64,000 nt of DNA. Origin: Kosakonia sacchari (GTDB lineage Bacteria > Pseudomonadota > Gammaproteobacteria > Enterobacterales > Enterobacteriaceae). Positions 35,238 through 42,832 of this stretch are shown in pieces (the stretch's first letter is position 1; every line of letters starts with the position of its first letter). A program made the translations under genes and the position numbers. Where the stretch lies: the NCBI GenBank assembly GCA_900109485.1, contig FOAY01000001.1, positions 616,269 through 680,268 of the forward strand, written 5' to 3'. The notes below the pieces were generated by a model. The model worked only from the letters and a program-made list of their open reading frames with translations, was not told the origin of the DNA and ran no database searches.

Positions 35238-35339
35238 TTAGTCATCCAGATATTCGGATATGGTGAATGAAATCAGGACAATAAACGCCAGAACTACCAT
35301 CACTGCGAGCGCTTTTGCGATAAGTATTCCTAATAGCAT
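35238..35339 (-). CDS. 33-residue membrane protein at the start of the PL transcript
   Basis: ATG 35339 is preceded by GGAGGTGAT, a near-perfect ribosome-binding site. The product (MLLGILIAKALAVMVVLAFI, then VLISFTISEYLDD) is one hydrophobic helix of about 25 residues with an acidic C-terminus. It is the first gene after PL, in the position of N or kil-type genes, so it should be made early after induction. No known family recognised; a small membrane toxin, exclusion or lysis-timing protein is possible. Confidence 0.6.
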   Translation of the reverse strand: MLLGILIAKALAVMVVLAFIVLISFTISEYLDD

Positions 35340-35445
35340 TCATCACCTCCAGAAAGCCGAAAACTTTCCTGCGAATCATCCGGCTCTTCATATGCCCGGA
35401 GCGGCTACTTCGTGGGCGTCCTGCCTATTCGCTGTTGATGGATTT

Positions 35446-35498
35446 AATATAGCGAAACGCGAAAAACATTGTCAAGATTATTTTAGCGAAACGCAAAA
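35446..35498 (-). promoter_or_regulatory. PL promoter with two repressor operators
   Basis: Leftward -35 TTGACA (complement of 35470-35475) and -10 TATATT (complement of 35446-35451) are separated by 18 bases. Two operator copies, TAGCGAAACGCGAAA (35450-35464) and TAGCGAAACGCAAAA (35484-35498), overlap or flank it. The first is identical to the operator at PR. It should drive the 33-residue gene through int and be silenced by the prophage repressor. Confidence 0.8.
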
Positions 35499-35511
35499 AT
35501 CTAAGATAAAA

Positions 35512-35531
35512 AATCCCACCGAAGTGGGATT
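35512..35531 (-). terminator. Terminator of the repressor-side cassette
   Basis: AATCCCAC (35512-35519) and GTGGGATT (35524-35531) form a perfect 8-bp stem with a CGAA loop; read leftward T6 follows. It ends the transcript of the 35579-36529 genes just before PL. Confidence 0.8.
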
Positions 35532-35578
35532 GGTTTTGACGTCTAAAAAAGTTGGCTACTTGACTAAGATGGGTGGGC

Positions 35579-35953
35579 TTAAATCAAGAATGCTTTTAAT
35601 GGGAGACGAAAGGGAGGATGACTATCATAGTGAACTAACTTTAAGTCGGGTTGTTGGTTTTGATAGTGCAAAATATGAGACGAAGTCCAGTCACCGTATG
35701 GCTTATTTGTGTCGTATTTGGTGTATCCAACATGGTAATGCCACAGATCATTATCGATTGCATATTGGATAAGTTTGTTGCGGTTAAAATGTCGCGGGCT
35801 AACGTGAGTGGATGGTTTATTTCGCCCCGGGAGTTGCGTTGATGACGCGCCTAAAGCTGCGTTAACAAAATGCCTGATTTTGAAGAGTTCTTCATCTGAT
35901 AGGTGCGAAGCAAGTTTGAGAAAGTTTTTCGAATAGGAAACATTACTCGCCAT
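35579..35953 (-). CDS. Third gene of the rexAB-position cassette, unknown
   Basis: 124 residues. It opens with a helical segment (NFLKLASHLSDEELFKIRHF). The second half is rich in His and Tyr: DLWHYHVGYTKYD, SSHILHYQNQQPD and HYDSHPPFRLP. Conserved-looking His and aromatic residues in a small domain recall YafO/RelE-type RNases, but no family is certain. It overlaps the previous gene by 11 bases. Expressed in the lysogen if transcribed with the repressor. Confidence 0.55.
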   Translation of the reverse strand: MASNVSYSKNFLKLASHLSDEELFKIRHFVNAALGASSTQLPGRNKPSTHVSPRHFNRNKLIQYAIDNDLWHYHVGYTKYDTNKPYGDWTSSHILHYQNQQPDLKLVHYDSHPPFRLPLKAFLI

Positions 35954-36212
35954 CCGTAGAAAATCCTCTCACCCATGTTATAAAATCTTGATCAGTTATA
36001 ACCCATTCAGGCTCACTCAAAAAGCCAGAATTAATAGAATCTTCTATCGCTTTGATATTGAATAATAAATCACCTTCTTCGCTTGTCATGAAAGCCCCGG
36101 ACTCTGATGATTCGTTAACCATCATAGCACGAGAATAATCACCATGTGAATCATACAGTCTCCCGTGTACTGGAAATACAACGGCCTTTTGTTCAGTAGC
36201 AAACGGCATCAT
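35943..36212 (-). CDS. Second gene of the rexAB-position cassette, unknown
   Basis: 89 residues, acidic (NESSESGAFMTSEEGDLLFN and SEPEWVITDQDFITWVRGF). The size, acidity and overlap with the downstream His-rich gene resemble an antitoxin followed by its toxin, but no DNA-binding motif is seen. Two bases separate it from the zinc-ribbon gene upstream. Function unknown. Confidence 0.55.
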   Translation of the reverse strand: MMPFATEQKAVVFPVHGRLYDSHGDYSRAMMVNESSESGAFMTSEEGDLLFNIKAIEDSINSGFLSEPEWVITDQDFITWVRGFSTDGE

Positions 36213-36214
36213 GA

Positions 36215-36529
36215 TTACTTGCCTCGCATAATCGCAATTGTATCTGCTACGGTTTTTGCATTGAAATTGATATTATGACCGCAATTCGTGCAGGAAAAAG
36301 GGAAGAACCACATTGAGGCTGCGTTGTTACCAAGCACCGGCATCATTAAAATGATAGGTTTTTGGTTATTCTTTAAATCTGGTTGGATGCTCCAGGAGTC
36401 ATGCCCGCAGAAAGGGCATGCCATGAATTTTCCACTTGATGCCTTTTTGGCTACAATAAAATCCGCAAGATCTTTAAGCGTTACCGATGTAACTATTTCC
36501 TGATCACCTTTGTCTGTTTTGTAATTCAT
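36215..36529 (-). CDS. First gene of the rexAB-position cassette, zinc-ribbon protein
   Basis: 104 residues. CPFCGHDSW (C38, C41) and CTNCGHN (C80, C83) form a zinc ribbon. N-terminal LKDLADFIVAKKASSGKF is helical. It is 52 bases downstream of the repressor gene in the same direction. Similar small zinc-ribbon proteins occur in enterobacterial prophages; function unknown. Confidence 0.6.
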   Translation of the reverse strand: MNYKTDKGDQEIVTSVTLKDLADFIVAKKASSGKFMACPFCGHDSWSIQPDLKNNQKPIILMMPVLGNNAASMWFFPFSCTNCGHNINFNAKTVADTIAIMRGK

Positions 36530-36581
36530 GTATAGCCACCTAGTTTAAATATCAATCAGCGCACCATCAGACCAAACCAGT

Positions 36582-37046
36582 TTAAGCTTTGATTTTCTTA
36601 GGCTTTATCAGATTACCACCTTCCTCAAGCCATCTTTTTGCTTTTGATTCCAGAGAGTCGGCATAAGCCCTGGCATCGCTATCGACCCATTCAGGCGATT
36701 GATCGCTGCATCTAAGTAGAAAATAGCGGGCAACAGCTTGCTGCTCAGGAAGCGCGCTGGCGAATAAATCATTGATATTTGAGTATGTTGATTTTTCGCT
36801 AATTATTGTTGCGGTGTGATCTATATCTAACCAACCAATAGGCTTTCCAGATGCTTCTTCAATGCGCCGCGCCGTGCTTTTACGCATCCCTCGTGGTTTG
36901 CCCGTCTTAGAATCTTTTGCTCCAGTTTTCAGATTGGTGAATTGGGCTAGAGACATTCCAATACGATTAGCGGCCTCAGTAGGACCGCCCAACTCCGCTT
37001 CTAAGAGGCGCATATTTTCTCGCCTAACTTCGTCGATATCTTTCAT
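36582..37046 (-). CDS. Prophage repressor (CI-like, no peptidase domain)
   Basis: 154 residues from the ATG at 37046; the longer frame runs back through the operators. A helix-turn-helix of the phage repressor type lies at about 20-45 (PTEAANRIGMSLAQFTNLKT). The C-terminal part lacks a LexA/CI S24 peptidase, so RecA-stimulated self-cleavage is not expected; induction may need an antirepressor, such as the KilAC-type protein encoded at 41107. It faces the Cro-like gene across three operator-like sites. Confidence 0.8.
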   Translation of the reverse strand: MKDIDEVRRENMRLLEAELGGPTEAANRIGMSLAQFTNLKTGAKDSKTGKPRGMRKSTARRIEEASGKPIGWLDIDHTATIISEKSTYSNINDLFASALPEQQAVARYFLLRCSDQSPEWVDSDARAYADSLESKAKRWLEEGGNLIKPKKIKA

Positions 37047-37058
37047 GTCTGAATTACA

Positions 37059-37130
37059 TAGCAAAACGCAAAAATGGTAAATGCGCGTAACGCTTAATTC
37101 CTTGCTTGTAATTTCGCGTTTCGCTATATT
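37059..37130. promoter_or_regulatory. Right operator region with PR
   Basis: PR: -35 TTGCTT (37102-37107), 17-base spacer, -10 TATATT (37125-37130). Operators: the complement of TAGCGAAACGCGAAA at 37112-37126 inside PR, TAGCAAAACGCAAAA at 37059-37073, and a weaker copy AAGCGTTACGCGC (complement, about 37083-37095) between. The leftward repressor promoter must lie here too; TTACCA and TATGTA on the minus strand are candidates. Confidence 0.75.
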
Positions 37131-37161
37131 CATGTCGTTACATTCAACAAAGCGAGCATTT

Positions 37162-37407
37162 ATGAACCTTAAAATTTTCACCGAACAGCGCCGGGGCTTA
37201 GCTACCCAATTAGGGAAGGACATTGGAGTCAATGTATCTCTTATTTCTCAATGGGCTAATGGCATTCGTCAGGTTCCCGCTGAGCGCTGCCCAGAAATCG
37301 AAAAAGCCACTTCCGGAATTGTGACCTGTGAAGATCTGCGTCCAGACGTTGACTGGGCATATCTCCGCGCCACTGAGAGAAGTAAGCATAACGAATCAGC
37401 AGTTTAA
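37162..37407 (+). CDS. Cro-like protein (YdaS type)
   Basis: 81 residues from ATG 37162. Helix-turn-helix: TQLGKDIGVNVSLISQWANG followed by IRQVPAERCPEIEKATSG, the typical YdaS/Cro pattern. It is the first gene from PR and should bind the same operators as the repressor to favour lytic growth. Confidence 0.82.
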   Translation: MNLKIFTEQRRGLATQLGKDIGVNVSLISQWANGIRQVPAERCPEIEKATSGIVTCEDLRPDVDWAYLRATERSKHNESAV

Positions 37408-37435
37408 GCATAACCACAGAATCAAGGGGTTAACC

Positions 37436-37987
37436 GTGGGTAATGAACACTGGAAAGTAGAAAAACAACCAGCGTGGCTGGTGGCCGCAATACGCAAAAC
37501 TATCGCCGCACTGCCTGGCGGCTATGCGGAAGCGGCAGAAATTATTGATGTGACCGAGGATGCGTTGTTTAACCGCCTGCGCGCTGGTGGCGATCAGATC
37601 TTCCCGATGGGCTGGGCGATGGTCCTGCAAAAAGCTGCTGGGGTTAGTTACATAGCCGATGCGTTCTCTCGCGAAACGGACAACGGGATCCATATATCTG
37701 GAGCGGTTCCAGAGGATGAAAACGAAGAGATTGGCCTGAAGCTGGCTGAACTTGTTGGGCAACTCGGTGAGTTGGTCAGCGCGTATCGCGAATACATCGA
37801 TGATGGGGTGGTTACGCACGGTGAGTGGCAAAGCCTGAATGATATTGCCTACCAGTTCCGCGTCACGCTGATGACGTTCCTCAACCTCATCTTGCGCGTT
37901 TATTGCCTTCCAGAAAAGGGTGACGCCGGCGAGTTGCAGCTCCCGGCGTCGTGGCGTGTCGATCAGTGTGGAGATACCAACGCATGA
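37436..37987 (+). CDS. YmfL-like phage regulatory protein (CII position)
   Basis: 183 residues from GTG 37436 (AAGGGG upstream). N-terminal WLVAAIRKTIAALPGGYAEA and EDALFNRLRAGGDQIFPMGW match the YmfL-type putative regulators, with an HTH similar to phage CII. The helical C-terminus carries QSLNDIAYQFRVTLMTFLN. Position directly after cro fits a CII role. Confidence 0.75.
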   Translation: MGNEHWKVEKQPAWLVAAIRKTIAALPGGYAEAAEIIDVTEDALFNRLRAGGDQIFPMGWAMVLQKAAGVSYIADAFSRETDNGIHISGAVPEDENEEIGLKLAELVGQLGELVSAYREYIDDGVVTHGEWQSLNDIAYQFRVTLMTFLNLILRVYCLPEKGDAGELQLPASWRVDQCGDTNA

Positions 37988-38328
37988 ACAGTTTAAACCG
38001 ATACAGGCCAACTAAGCAATTCCGCTGTCCACCGCTGGTGGGGCGTAATGCGCCGTTCGGCTATGTGGAAAGAGTACGCGGTGTCTATGTAGACCACAAC
38101 TACCAGCGCGCCGCCGGAATGGTAGAGGCGTTTGCCACTATGAACGAGCATGGGCGCGAAGAATGGCTGAAATTAACCGGCGGTTCAGAGACCACCGCGG
38201 AATCCCGGTACGGGTCATCAGATGGGAGCCAGAAAGGCAGCGCGTTATCTATCTTCGTGAAGCGCAAGGCTACGAGCATGAATGCTTCAGCCCGCTTGAG
38301 CAGTTCCAGCGTAAATTCAGAGAAATAG
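37984..38328 (+). CDS. Phage protein of unknown function
   Basis: 114 residues starting in an ATGA overlap with the previous stop. The first 65 residues look coding (NAPFGYVERVRGVYVDHNYQ). From about residue 60 it runs in another frame inside the DUF4222 gene and becomes Ser-rich and low in complexity, so either two genes truly overlap by 166 bases or the original stop was lost by a frameshift. Confidence 0.5.
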   Translation: MNSLNRYRPTKQFRCPPLVGRNAPFGYVERVRGVYVDHNYQRAAGMVEAFATMNEHGREEWLKLTGGSETTAESRYGSSDGSQKGSALSIFVKRKATSMNASARLSSSSVNSEK

Positions 38329-38348
38329 AGGGCGATCATGAGCAGTAA
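38163..38348 (+). CDS. DUF4222 phage protein
   Basis: 61 residues: RFRDHRGIPVRVIRWEPERQ, RVIYLREA and CFSPLEQFQRKFREIEGD fit DUF4222, a small SH3-like family in lambdoid early regions. Function unknown. Its end overlaps the replication gene start by 11 bases. Confidence 0.65.
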   Translation: MAEINRRFRDHRGIPVRVIRWEPERQRVIYLREAQGYEHECFSPLEQFQRKFREIEGDHEQ

Positions 38349-39246
38349 ATTACATGGGCTGGTATGGGAATGTGACATCCAGCCGATATCACGGAAGGCA
38401 GTGATCGCCCGTCTGGCTGATTTCAGCAGTGACGAGGGATACAGCTGGCCATCTGTTGACACAATTCGCCGTCAGGTTGGTGCAAAGAGCAAAAATACTG
38501 TTGCAGCAGCGATCAAGGAACTGGAGAAGGATGGCTGGCTTACGGTTGTTCCACGCAAAGCCGGTGGTCGTGATATTTCCAACGGATACCAGCTCAACGT
38601 TGAAAAAATAGAGGCGGCGGCTGATGAGTCACGTCAGTCAGTCAAACAGGCCAGGACGAAAGTTAACTCAAAATTTAACCCCTCAAATATTGACCCCTCA
38701 GATTCTGACCACTCAAAAACTGAGGGGTCAAAAAAAGTTAAATTAAGGGGTCAAAATTTGGAGGGGGAGGGGTCAACGGTTGACCCCGATCCGTTATTAG
38801 ATCCAACTACTGATCCGTCAAATAAAAAACCTTCTTGTCAGGTTGCTGCGCAACCCGACCCGGCAGTGCTGATCACGGATCAGGCTAAACGTGTTCTGAC
38901 TCACCTGAATCAGAAAACCGGATCACGTTATCAGGTTGGAAAAACCTCGATGGAGCATATCCGTGCCCGGCTGGGGGAAGGGTTTACGACTGATGACCTA
39001 ATCCTGGTTGTTGAATATGCCACAGCGAAGTGGGGGCAGGATCTGCAGATGGCTGAATACCTGCGCCCGACAACGCTTTTCCTGCCGACAAAATTCCCCG
39101 GTTATCTCCAGGGCGCAACCAAATGGACTGAGGCTGGTCGTCCGGAACGCGTTAACGGTCGCTGGTTAATCACCGGCACCGGTCCGGGCGCAAGTTTCCA
39201 GAACGTTGATTATTCGCTGCCAGAAAACGCGGGGTTCCGGTCATGA
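38338..39246 (+). CDS. Phage replication initiator (HTH plus conserved C-terminal domain)
   Basis: 302 residues. An N-terminal winged helix (SSDEGYSWPSVDTIRRQVGA, then KNTVAAAIKELEKDGWLTVV) resembles lambda O-type or DnaT-like initiators. A low-complexity linker follows (about 100-165), with repeated NPSNIDPSDSD-like stretches in which lambda-type phages often place their origin iterons. The C-terminal part (VLTHLNQKTGSRYQV) matches the conserved phage C-terminal domain TIGR02220. It would bind the origin and recruit host helicase. No P homologue follows. Confidence 0.8.
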   Translation: MSSKLHGLVWECDIQPISRKAVIARLADFSSDEGYSWPSVDTIRRQVGAKSKNTVAAAIKELEKDGWLTVVPRKAGGRDISNGYQLNVEKIEAAADESRQSVKQARTKVNSKFNPSNIDPSDSDHSKTEGSKKVKLRGQNLEGEGSTVDPDPLLDPTTDPSNKKPSCQVAAQPDPAVLITDQAKRVLTHLNQKTGSRYQVGKTSMEHIRARLGEGFTTDDLILVVEYATAKWGQDLQMAEYLRPTTLFLPTKFPGYLQGATKWTEAGRPERVNGRWLITGTGPGASFQNVDYSLPENAGFRS

Positions 39247-39674
39247 GCGCTTTTTCAGAAGTCCTTGAATACATCCGCGCAAATGGCGAATGCACCTCCA
39301 TCGAAGTTTGTTGCGGTCTGAACCATCTTGATATCCGGACCGTGCAGCGCGCCCTTGAGAGACTGGTAACCATCGGGCAACTGAAGCGTAAGCCTTATGG
39401 TCGCATGTTCCTGTATTTCACTGACGCCGAGATGACGCCAGGCGAAACTGGCCGCCCGGTAGCGCTGGCACAACAAGCGCTTGATCTGGAGGCCAGGGGG
39501 TTAATGCGCCGCGCCGCGACAGTATGGCTCCAAGCCTTCGACTGCGCGCAAACGCCGCAGGCCAGAGCCTGCTATGCACAGCGCCGGGCAAAATGTCTTT
39601 CCGGTATGACACGTGGCGTCGCTGACGGTGCCGGAAGCCGCTGGGATGAAACTTCTGCCGGAGGTGCGTTATGA
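39243..39674 (+). CDS. PerC-like winged-helix protein
   Basis: 143 residues. The N-terminal half is a winged helix (VLEYIRANGECTSIEVCCGL, then VQRALERLVTIGQLKRKPYG). The C-terminal half, ALDLEARGLMRRAATVWLQA followed by ARACYAQRRAKCL, is PerC-like. PerC proteins in prophages can influence host regulons. ATGA overlaps at both ends show tight coupling. Confidence 0.75.
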   Translation: MSAFSEVLEYIRANGECTSIEVCCGLNHLDIRTVQRALERLVTIGQLKRKPYGRMFLYFTDAEMTPGETGRPVALAQQALDLEARGLMRRAATVWLQAFDCAQTPQARACYAQRRAKCLSGMTRGVADGAGSRWDETSAGGAL

Positions 39675-40549
39675 GTGAAACCGTTATTGCCTTGCCACAA
39701 TCATCTGAGCAATCCGCGGCGCGCGCCTGGCAAAGACCGATGCTTAAATGGGCTGGCGGGAAATATTCCCTGCTGCCTCAACTGGATCGCATCATCCCTG
39801 CCAGTAAGCGCCTCATAGAGCCGTTCGTCGGCGGCGGTTCGGTGTTCCTCAACTCCGATAAGCATGCCTCCTTCCTGCTGGCGGACGTTAACAGCGACCT
39901 GATCAACCTCTATCAGATGCTTGCCGTTGTGCCTGAACTGGTGACTGAGCTGGCGCAGCGGATGTTTTCCGAGATGAACAGCGAAGAGGATTTTTGCTCT
40001 GTTCGCCTGGAATTCAACACGCAGCTGCTGACCGGGCCACAGCGCGCAGCCGCATTCCTGTACCTCAACCGCCACTGCTTTAACGGTCTGATCCGCTATA
40101 ACCGCGATGGCCTGTTTAATGTCGGCTTCGGCAAATACCGCGCCCCGTACTTCCCGGCAGAAGAGATAAAAGCGTTTGCCAGCATGGCGCACAACTGCGT
40201 TTTCATGAACGCCGGTTTTCGCCGCACGCTGGCGCTGGCCGGTGATGGCGATGTCGTTTACTGCGATCCGCCATATGAGCCGCTGCCGGGGACCGATGGT
40301 TTTACAAACTATGCCGCTGGTGGTTTCGGATGGGATGACCAGCAGGAACTTGCCCGGTGCTGTGTGGCTGCCAACCAGCGTGGCGCCACGGTGCTGATCA
40401 GCAACTCAACGGCCCCGCGCGTCATTGAGCTTTACGAGCGCCACGGCTTTGACCTGCATCACGTCAGCGCCCGCCGGGCGATATCGAGTAAAGGCAGCAC
40501 ACGCGGTGACGCATCTGACATCGTCGCCATCCTGGGAGGTAACCAGTGA
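39671..40549 (+). CDS. dam: Dam-type DNA adenine methyltransferase
   Basis: 292 residues. AdoMet motif LKWAGGKYSLLPQL; RLIEPFVGGGSVFLN; catalytic VVYCDPPYEPL (DPPY); these and their order define the alpha-class Dam family, which methylates adenine, typically in GATC. Phage Dam proteins may protect DNA from restriction or alter regulation. Target not proven. Confidence 0.92.
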   Translation: MSETVIALPQSSEQSAARAWQRPMLKWAGGKYSLLPQLDRIIPASKRLIEPFVGGGSVFLNSDKHASFLLADVNSDLINLYQMLAVVPELVTELAQRMFSEMNSEEDFCSVRLEFNTQLLTGPQRAAAFLYLNRHCFNGLIRYNRDGLFNVGFGKYRAPYFPAEEIKAFASMAHNCVFMNAGFRRTLALAGDGDVVYCDPPYEPLPGTDGFTNYAAGGFGWDDQQELARCCVAANQRGATVLISNSTAPRVIELYERHGFDLHHVSARRAISSKGSTRGDASDIVAILGGNQ

Positions 40550-40929
40550 AACTGACTTTGCCATTCCCGCCAAGCGTAAACACCTACTGGCGCGCCCCGA
40601 ACAAGGGGCCGCTGGCCGGTCGTCACCTTATCAGCGCTGAGGGGCGTAAATATCAAAGCGCGGCATGTGCGGCAATCATCGAGCAGTTACGCCGTTTGCC
40701 AAAACCGTCAACCGAACTTGCAGCAGTAGAGATCACCCTGTACCCGCCAGACGCCCGCCGCCGGGATATCGACAACTACAACAAAGCGCTGTTTGACGCG
40801 CTGACGCATGCCGGAGTGTGGGAAGACGACAGCCAGGTAAAGCGCATGCTGGTGGAATGGGGGCCAGTAGTGAAGGGCGGCAGGGTGGAGATCACGATCA
40901 CCCCACTAAATAAAAGGGTGGATAAATGA
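40546..40929 (+). CDS. rusA: RusA-type Holliday junction resolvase
   Basis: 127 residues. LPFPPSVNTYWR, RDIDNYNKALFDALTHAGVW and EDDSQVKRM are the RusA signature, including three Asp that bind Mg2+. It forms dimers that resolve Holliday junctions during phage recombination and packaging. ATGA overlap with the methylase gene. Confidence 0.92.
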   Translation: MKLTLPFPPSVNTYWRAPNKGPLAGRHLISAEGRKYQSAACAAIIEQLRRLPKPSTELAAVEITLYPPDARRRDIDNYNKALFDALTHAGVWEDDSQVKRMLVEWGPVVKGGRVEITITPLNKRVDK

Positions 40930-40987
40930 TCTTTAAAGAACATTCTGCCATCCCGTTAGTGATGTCGAGGGCGGAATTCCGCCTTCC

Positions 40988-41049
40988 GTTACCCGGAAAT
41001 TGGGTAACGAACGCACCAGGTTTAAAACCGAGTTGCAAATTAGCAACTC
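40988..41049. promoter_or_regulatory. Two inverted repeats upstream of the antirepressor gene
   Basis: GTTACCC (40988-40994)/GGGTAAC (41002-41008) and GAGTTGC (41030-41036)/GCAACTC (41043-41049) are two perfect 7-bp inverted repeats in a 177-base gap. They may be operators or RNA hairpins that control the Rha/KilAC gene. Confidence 0.5.
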
Positions 41050-41106
41050 AGAAACTACGTGAAAATTCCGTATTACCGCGGTTGCAGCCGCTTTAAGGAG
41101 ATACGC

Positions 41107-41829
41107 ATGCAACAGATGAACGCAACACAGGTTTGTTCACATCATCACTCATTGCTGACAGGTCAGGAACTGACTATGAGTAGCTATGAGATTTCTGAAC
41201 TGGTCGAGTCCCGACACGATAATGTTAAGCGCACCATCGAGCGCCTGGCAGAGCGCGGTGTTATTCAACTCCCTCCAACGGAGGAAGTTAAAAATCACCT
41301 AGGGCAATCAGCATCAGTTTATCTGGTAGGCAAGCGCGACAGCTATGTGGTGGTCGCGCAGTTGTCGCCAGAGTTTACCGCCCGCCTGGTAGACCGCTGG
41401 CAGGAACTGGAGAGCCAGCAGGCTATGCAGGTGCCGAAGTCACTGCCTGAAGCGCTGCGCCTCGCTGCCGACCTTGCTGAACAGCAGCAACAGCTTAAGC
41501 AGGAACTGGCCGCCGCAGCGCCGAAGGTTGAATTTGTTGATCGCTACTGCTCGGCGAACGGTTCCATGTCGTTCCGTCAGGTAGCAAAACTGCTTAACGC
41601 CAAAGAGCCTGAATTTCGTATGTTCCTCATCGATCGCGGGATCATGTACCGCCTCGGCGGCGCGCTTACGCCACACCACCAGCACATCGAGGCGAAACGC
41701 TTTGAGGTGAAGACCGGCACCACCAATACCTCTAATTACGCTTTCAGCCAGGCGCGTTTTACGGCGAAGGGCGTTCAATGGATCGGCGGTCTCTGGACAG
41801 CTTACAAAGCACAGGGGGATGCCGAGTGA
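41107..41829 (+). CDS. Rha/KilAC-domain antirepressor-like protein
   Basis: 240 residues from ATG 41107 (TAAGGAGATACGC). The N-terminal Rha-like domain (TGQELTMSSYEISELVESRH, DNVKRTIERL) is followed by a helical linker and a KilAC domain (about 150-235: YCSANGSMSFRQVAKLLNAK, then FRMFLIDRGIMYRLGG). Such proteins can act as antirepressors or host-interfering regulators. With a repressor that lacks a peptidase domain, an antirepressor route to induction is plausible. Confidence 0.82.
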   Translation: MQQMNATQVCSHHHSLLTGQELTMSSYEISELVESRHDNVKRTIERLAERGVIQLPPTEEVKNHLGQSASVYLVGKRDSYVVVAQLSPEFTARLVDRWQELESQQAMQVPKSLPEALRLAADLAEQQQQLKQELAAAAPKVEFVDRYCSANGSMSFRQVAKLLNAKEPEFRMFLIDRGIMYRLGGALTPHHQHIEAKRFEVKTGTTNTSNYAFSQARFTAKGVQWIGGLWTAYKAQGDAE

Positions 41830-42818
41830 GGGCGCTTTTGAATCCGATCGTAGTCCCAGATCTTGGCCTGGTAATTTTCCGGCCGGGTGCCAGCCTGCTG
41901 GTGTATTTCCGCCGCGGGCGCATGCTGCTGGAGAACGAGCCGGAGCGGCTGGCGGGCATGCCATCCGGCGTACTGCCACCAGCAGAGCAACCGCTGGCGG
42001 AAGATCCTGCGCTGGCGGGCGTATTTGATAACGAAGCGGTGCTGGTCCGCGCTGGCGGCCTGAACGGTCTGGAAAGCTGGCTCCGAGACGGTAGCGGCTG
42101 CCAGTGGCCGCATGAATACTGGCATGACGAGAACATGACCATACTGCGCCATGCGCCGGGCGCGATCCGGTTGTGCTGGCACTGCGATAACCTGCTTCGC
42201 GAGCAAAGCAGCGAGCCACTGGCGGACATCGCCAGAGCTAATGCCGCTACCTACATCCTGCGCGCCGCGCGCCACGAACTCGGTTTCGATGAGTCCCACA
42301 CGCTGACGCTGCCCGAGTTCTGCTGGTGGCTGGCGCGCGAAGGTCTCGCCGATGCTCTGCCGGATAGCGCCGCCCGGCGTGTGCTGCGCCTGCCAGCACC
42401 GGAGATAAAGCACGTTTACCGTGAATCTGAGCTGGTACCGGGTTTGCCCTCACCCCGCGAAATGGTCCAGGAAACCGCAAAGCAGGTGCTGGCGCTGCGC
42501 ATCGATCCGGAGACGCCTGAATCCTACATGCTGCGCCCAAAGCGCCGCCGCTGGGTAAACGAGAAGTACACCCGCTGGGTTAAAGCGCAGCAATGCATGT
42601 GCTGCAACAACCCGGCAGACGACCCCCACCACCTGATCGGCCACGGGCAGGGTGGAATGGGTACAAAAGCGCACGACCTGTTTGTGATCCCGCTTTGCAG
42701 AGCACATCACGACGAGTTGCACGCTGACACCGTGGCATTTGAAGAAAAATATGGCAGCCAGCTTGTGCTGGTATTTCGGGTATTAGATCGCGCGCTGGCC
42801 ATCGGCGTGCTGGCGTAA
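41826..42818 (+). CDS. DUF968 phage protein with HNH-like zinc domain
   Basis: 330 residues from GTG 41826, overlapping the previous stop (GTGA). The C-terminal part, VKAQQCMCCNNPADDPHHLI followed by GHGQGGMGTKAHDLFVIPLC and RAHHDELH, is the DUF968 treble-clef/HNH-like region. LCWHCDNLLRE in the middle adds a second Cys pair. Probably DNA-binding or a nuclease; it lies where NinB/NinG-like genes occur. Confidence 0.82.
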   Translation: MRALLNPIVVPDLGLVIFRPGASLLVYFRRGRMLLENEPERLAGMPSGVLPPAEQPLAEDPALAGVFDNEAVLVRAGGLNGLESWLRDGSGCQWPHEYWHDENMTILRHAPGAIRLCWHCDNLLREQSSEPLADIARANAATYILRAARHELGFDESHTLTLPEFCWWLAREGLADALPDSAARRVLRLPAPEIKHVYRESELVPGLPSPREMVQETAKQVLALRIDPETPESYMLRPKRRRWVNEKYTRWVKAQQCMCCNNPADDPHHLIGHGQGGMGTKAHDLFVIPLCRAHHDELHADTVAFEEKYGSQLVLVFRVLDRALAIGVLA

Positions 42819-42832
42819 AGTGGAGATGACTG

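Noticed and set aside
35054-35266. 70-residue rightward frame near the 33-residue gene
   Set aside because: No ribosome-binding site; antisense to the leader and the small membrane gene. Coding in both directions is unlikely.
35579-36212. Firm assignment as a RelE/YafO-type toxin-antitoxin pair
   Set aside because: Gene sizes and overlap fit, but no family motif or DNA-binding domain could be confirmed.
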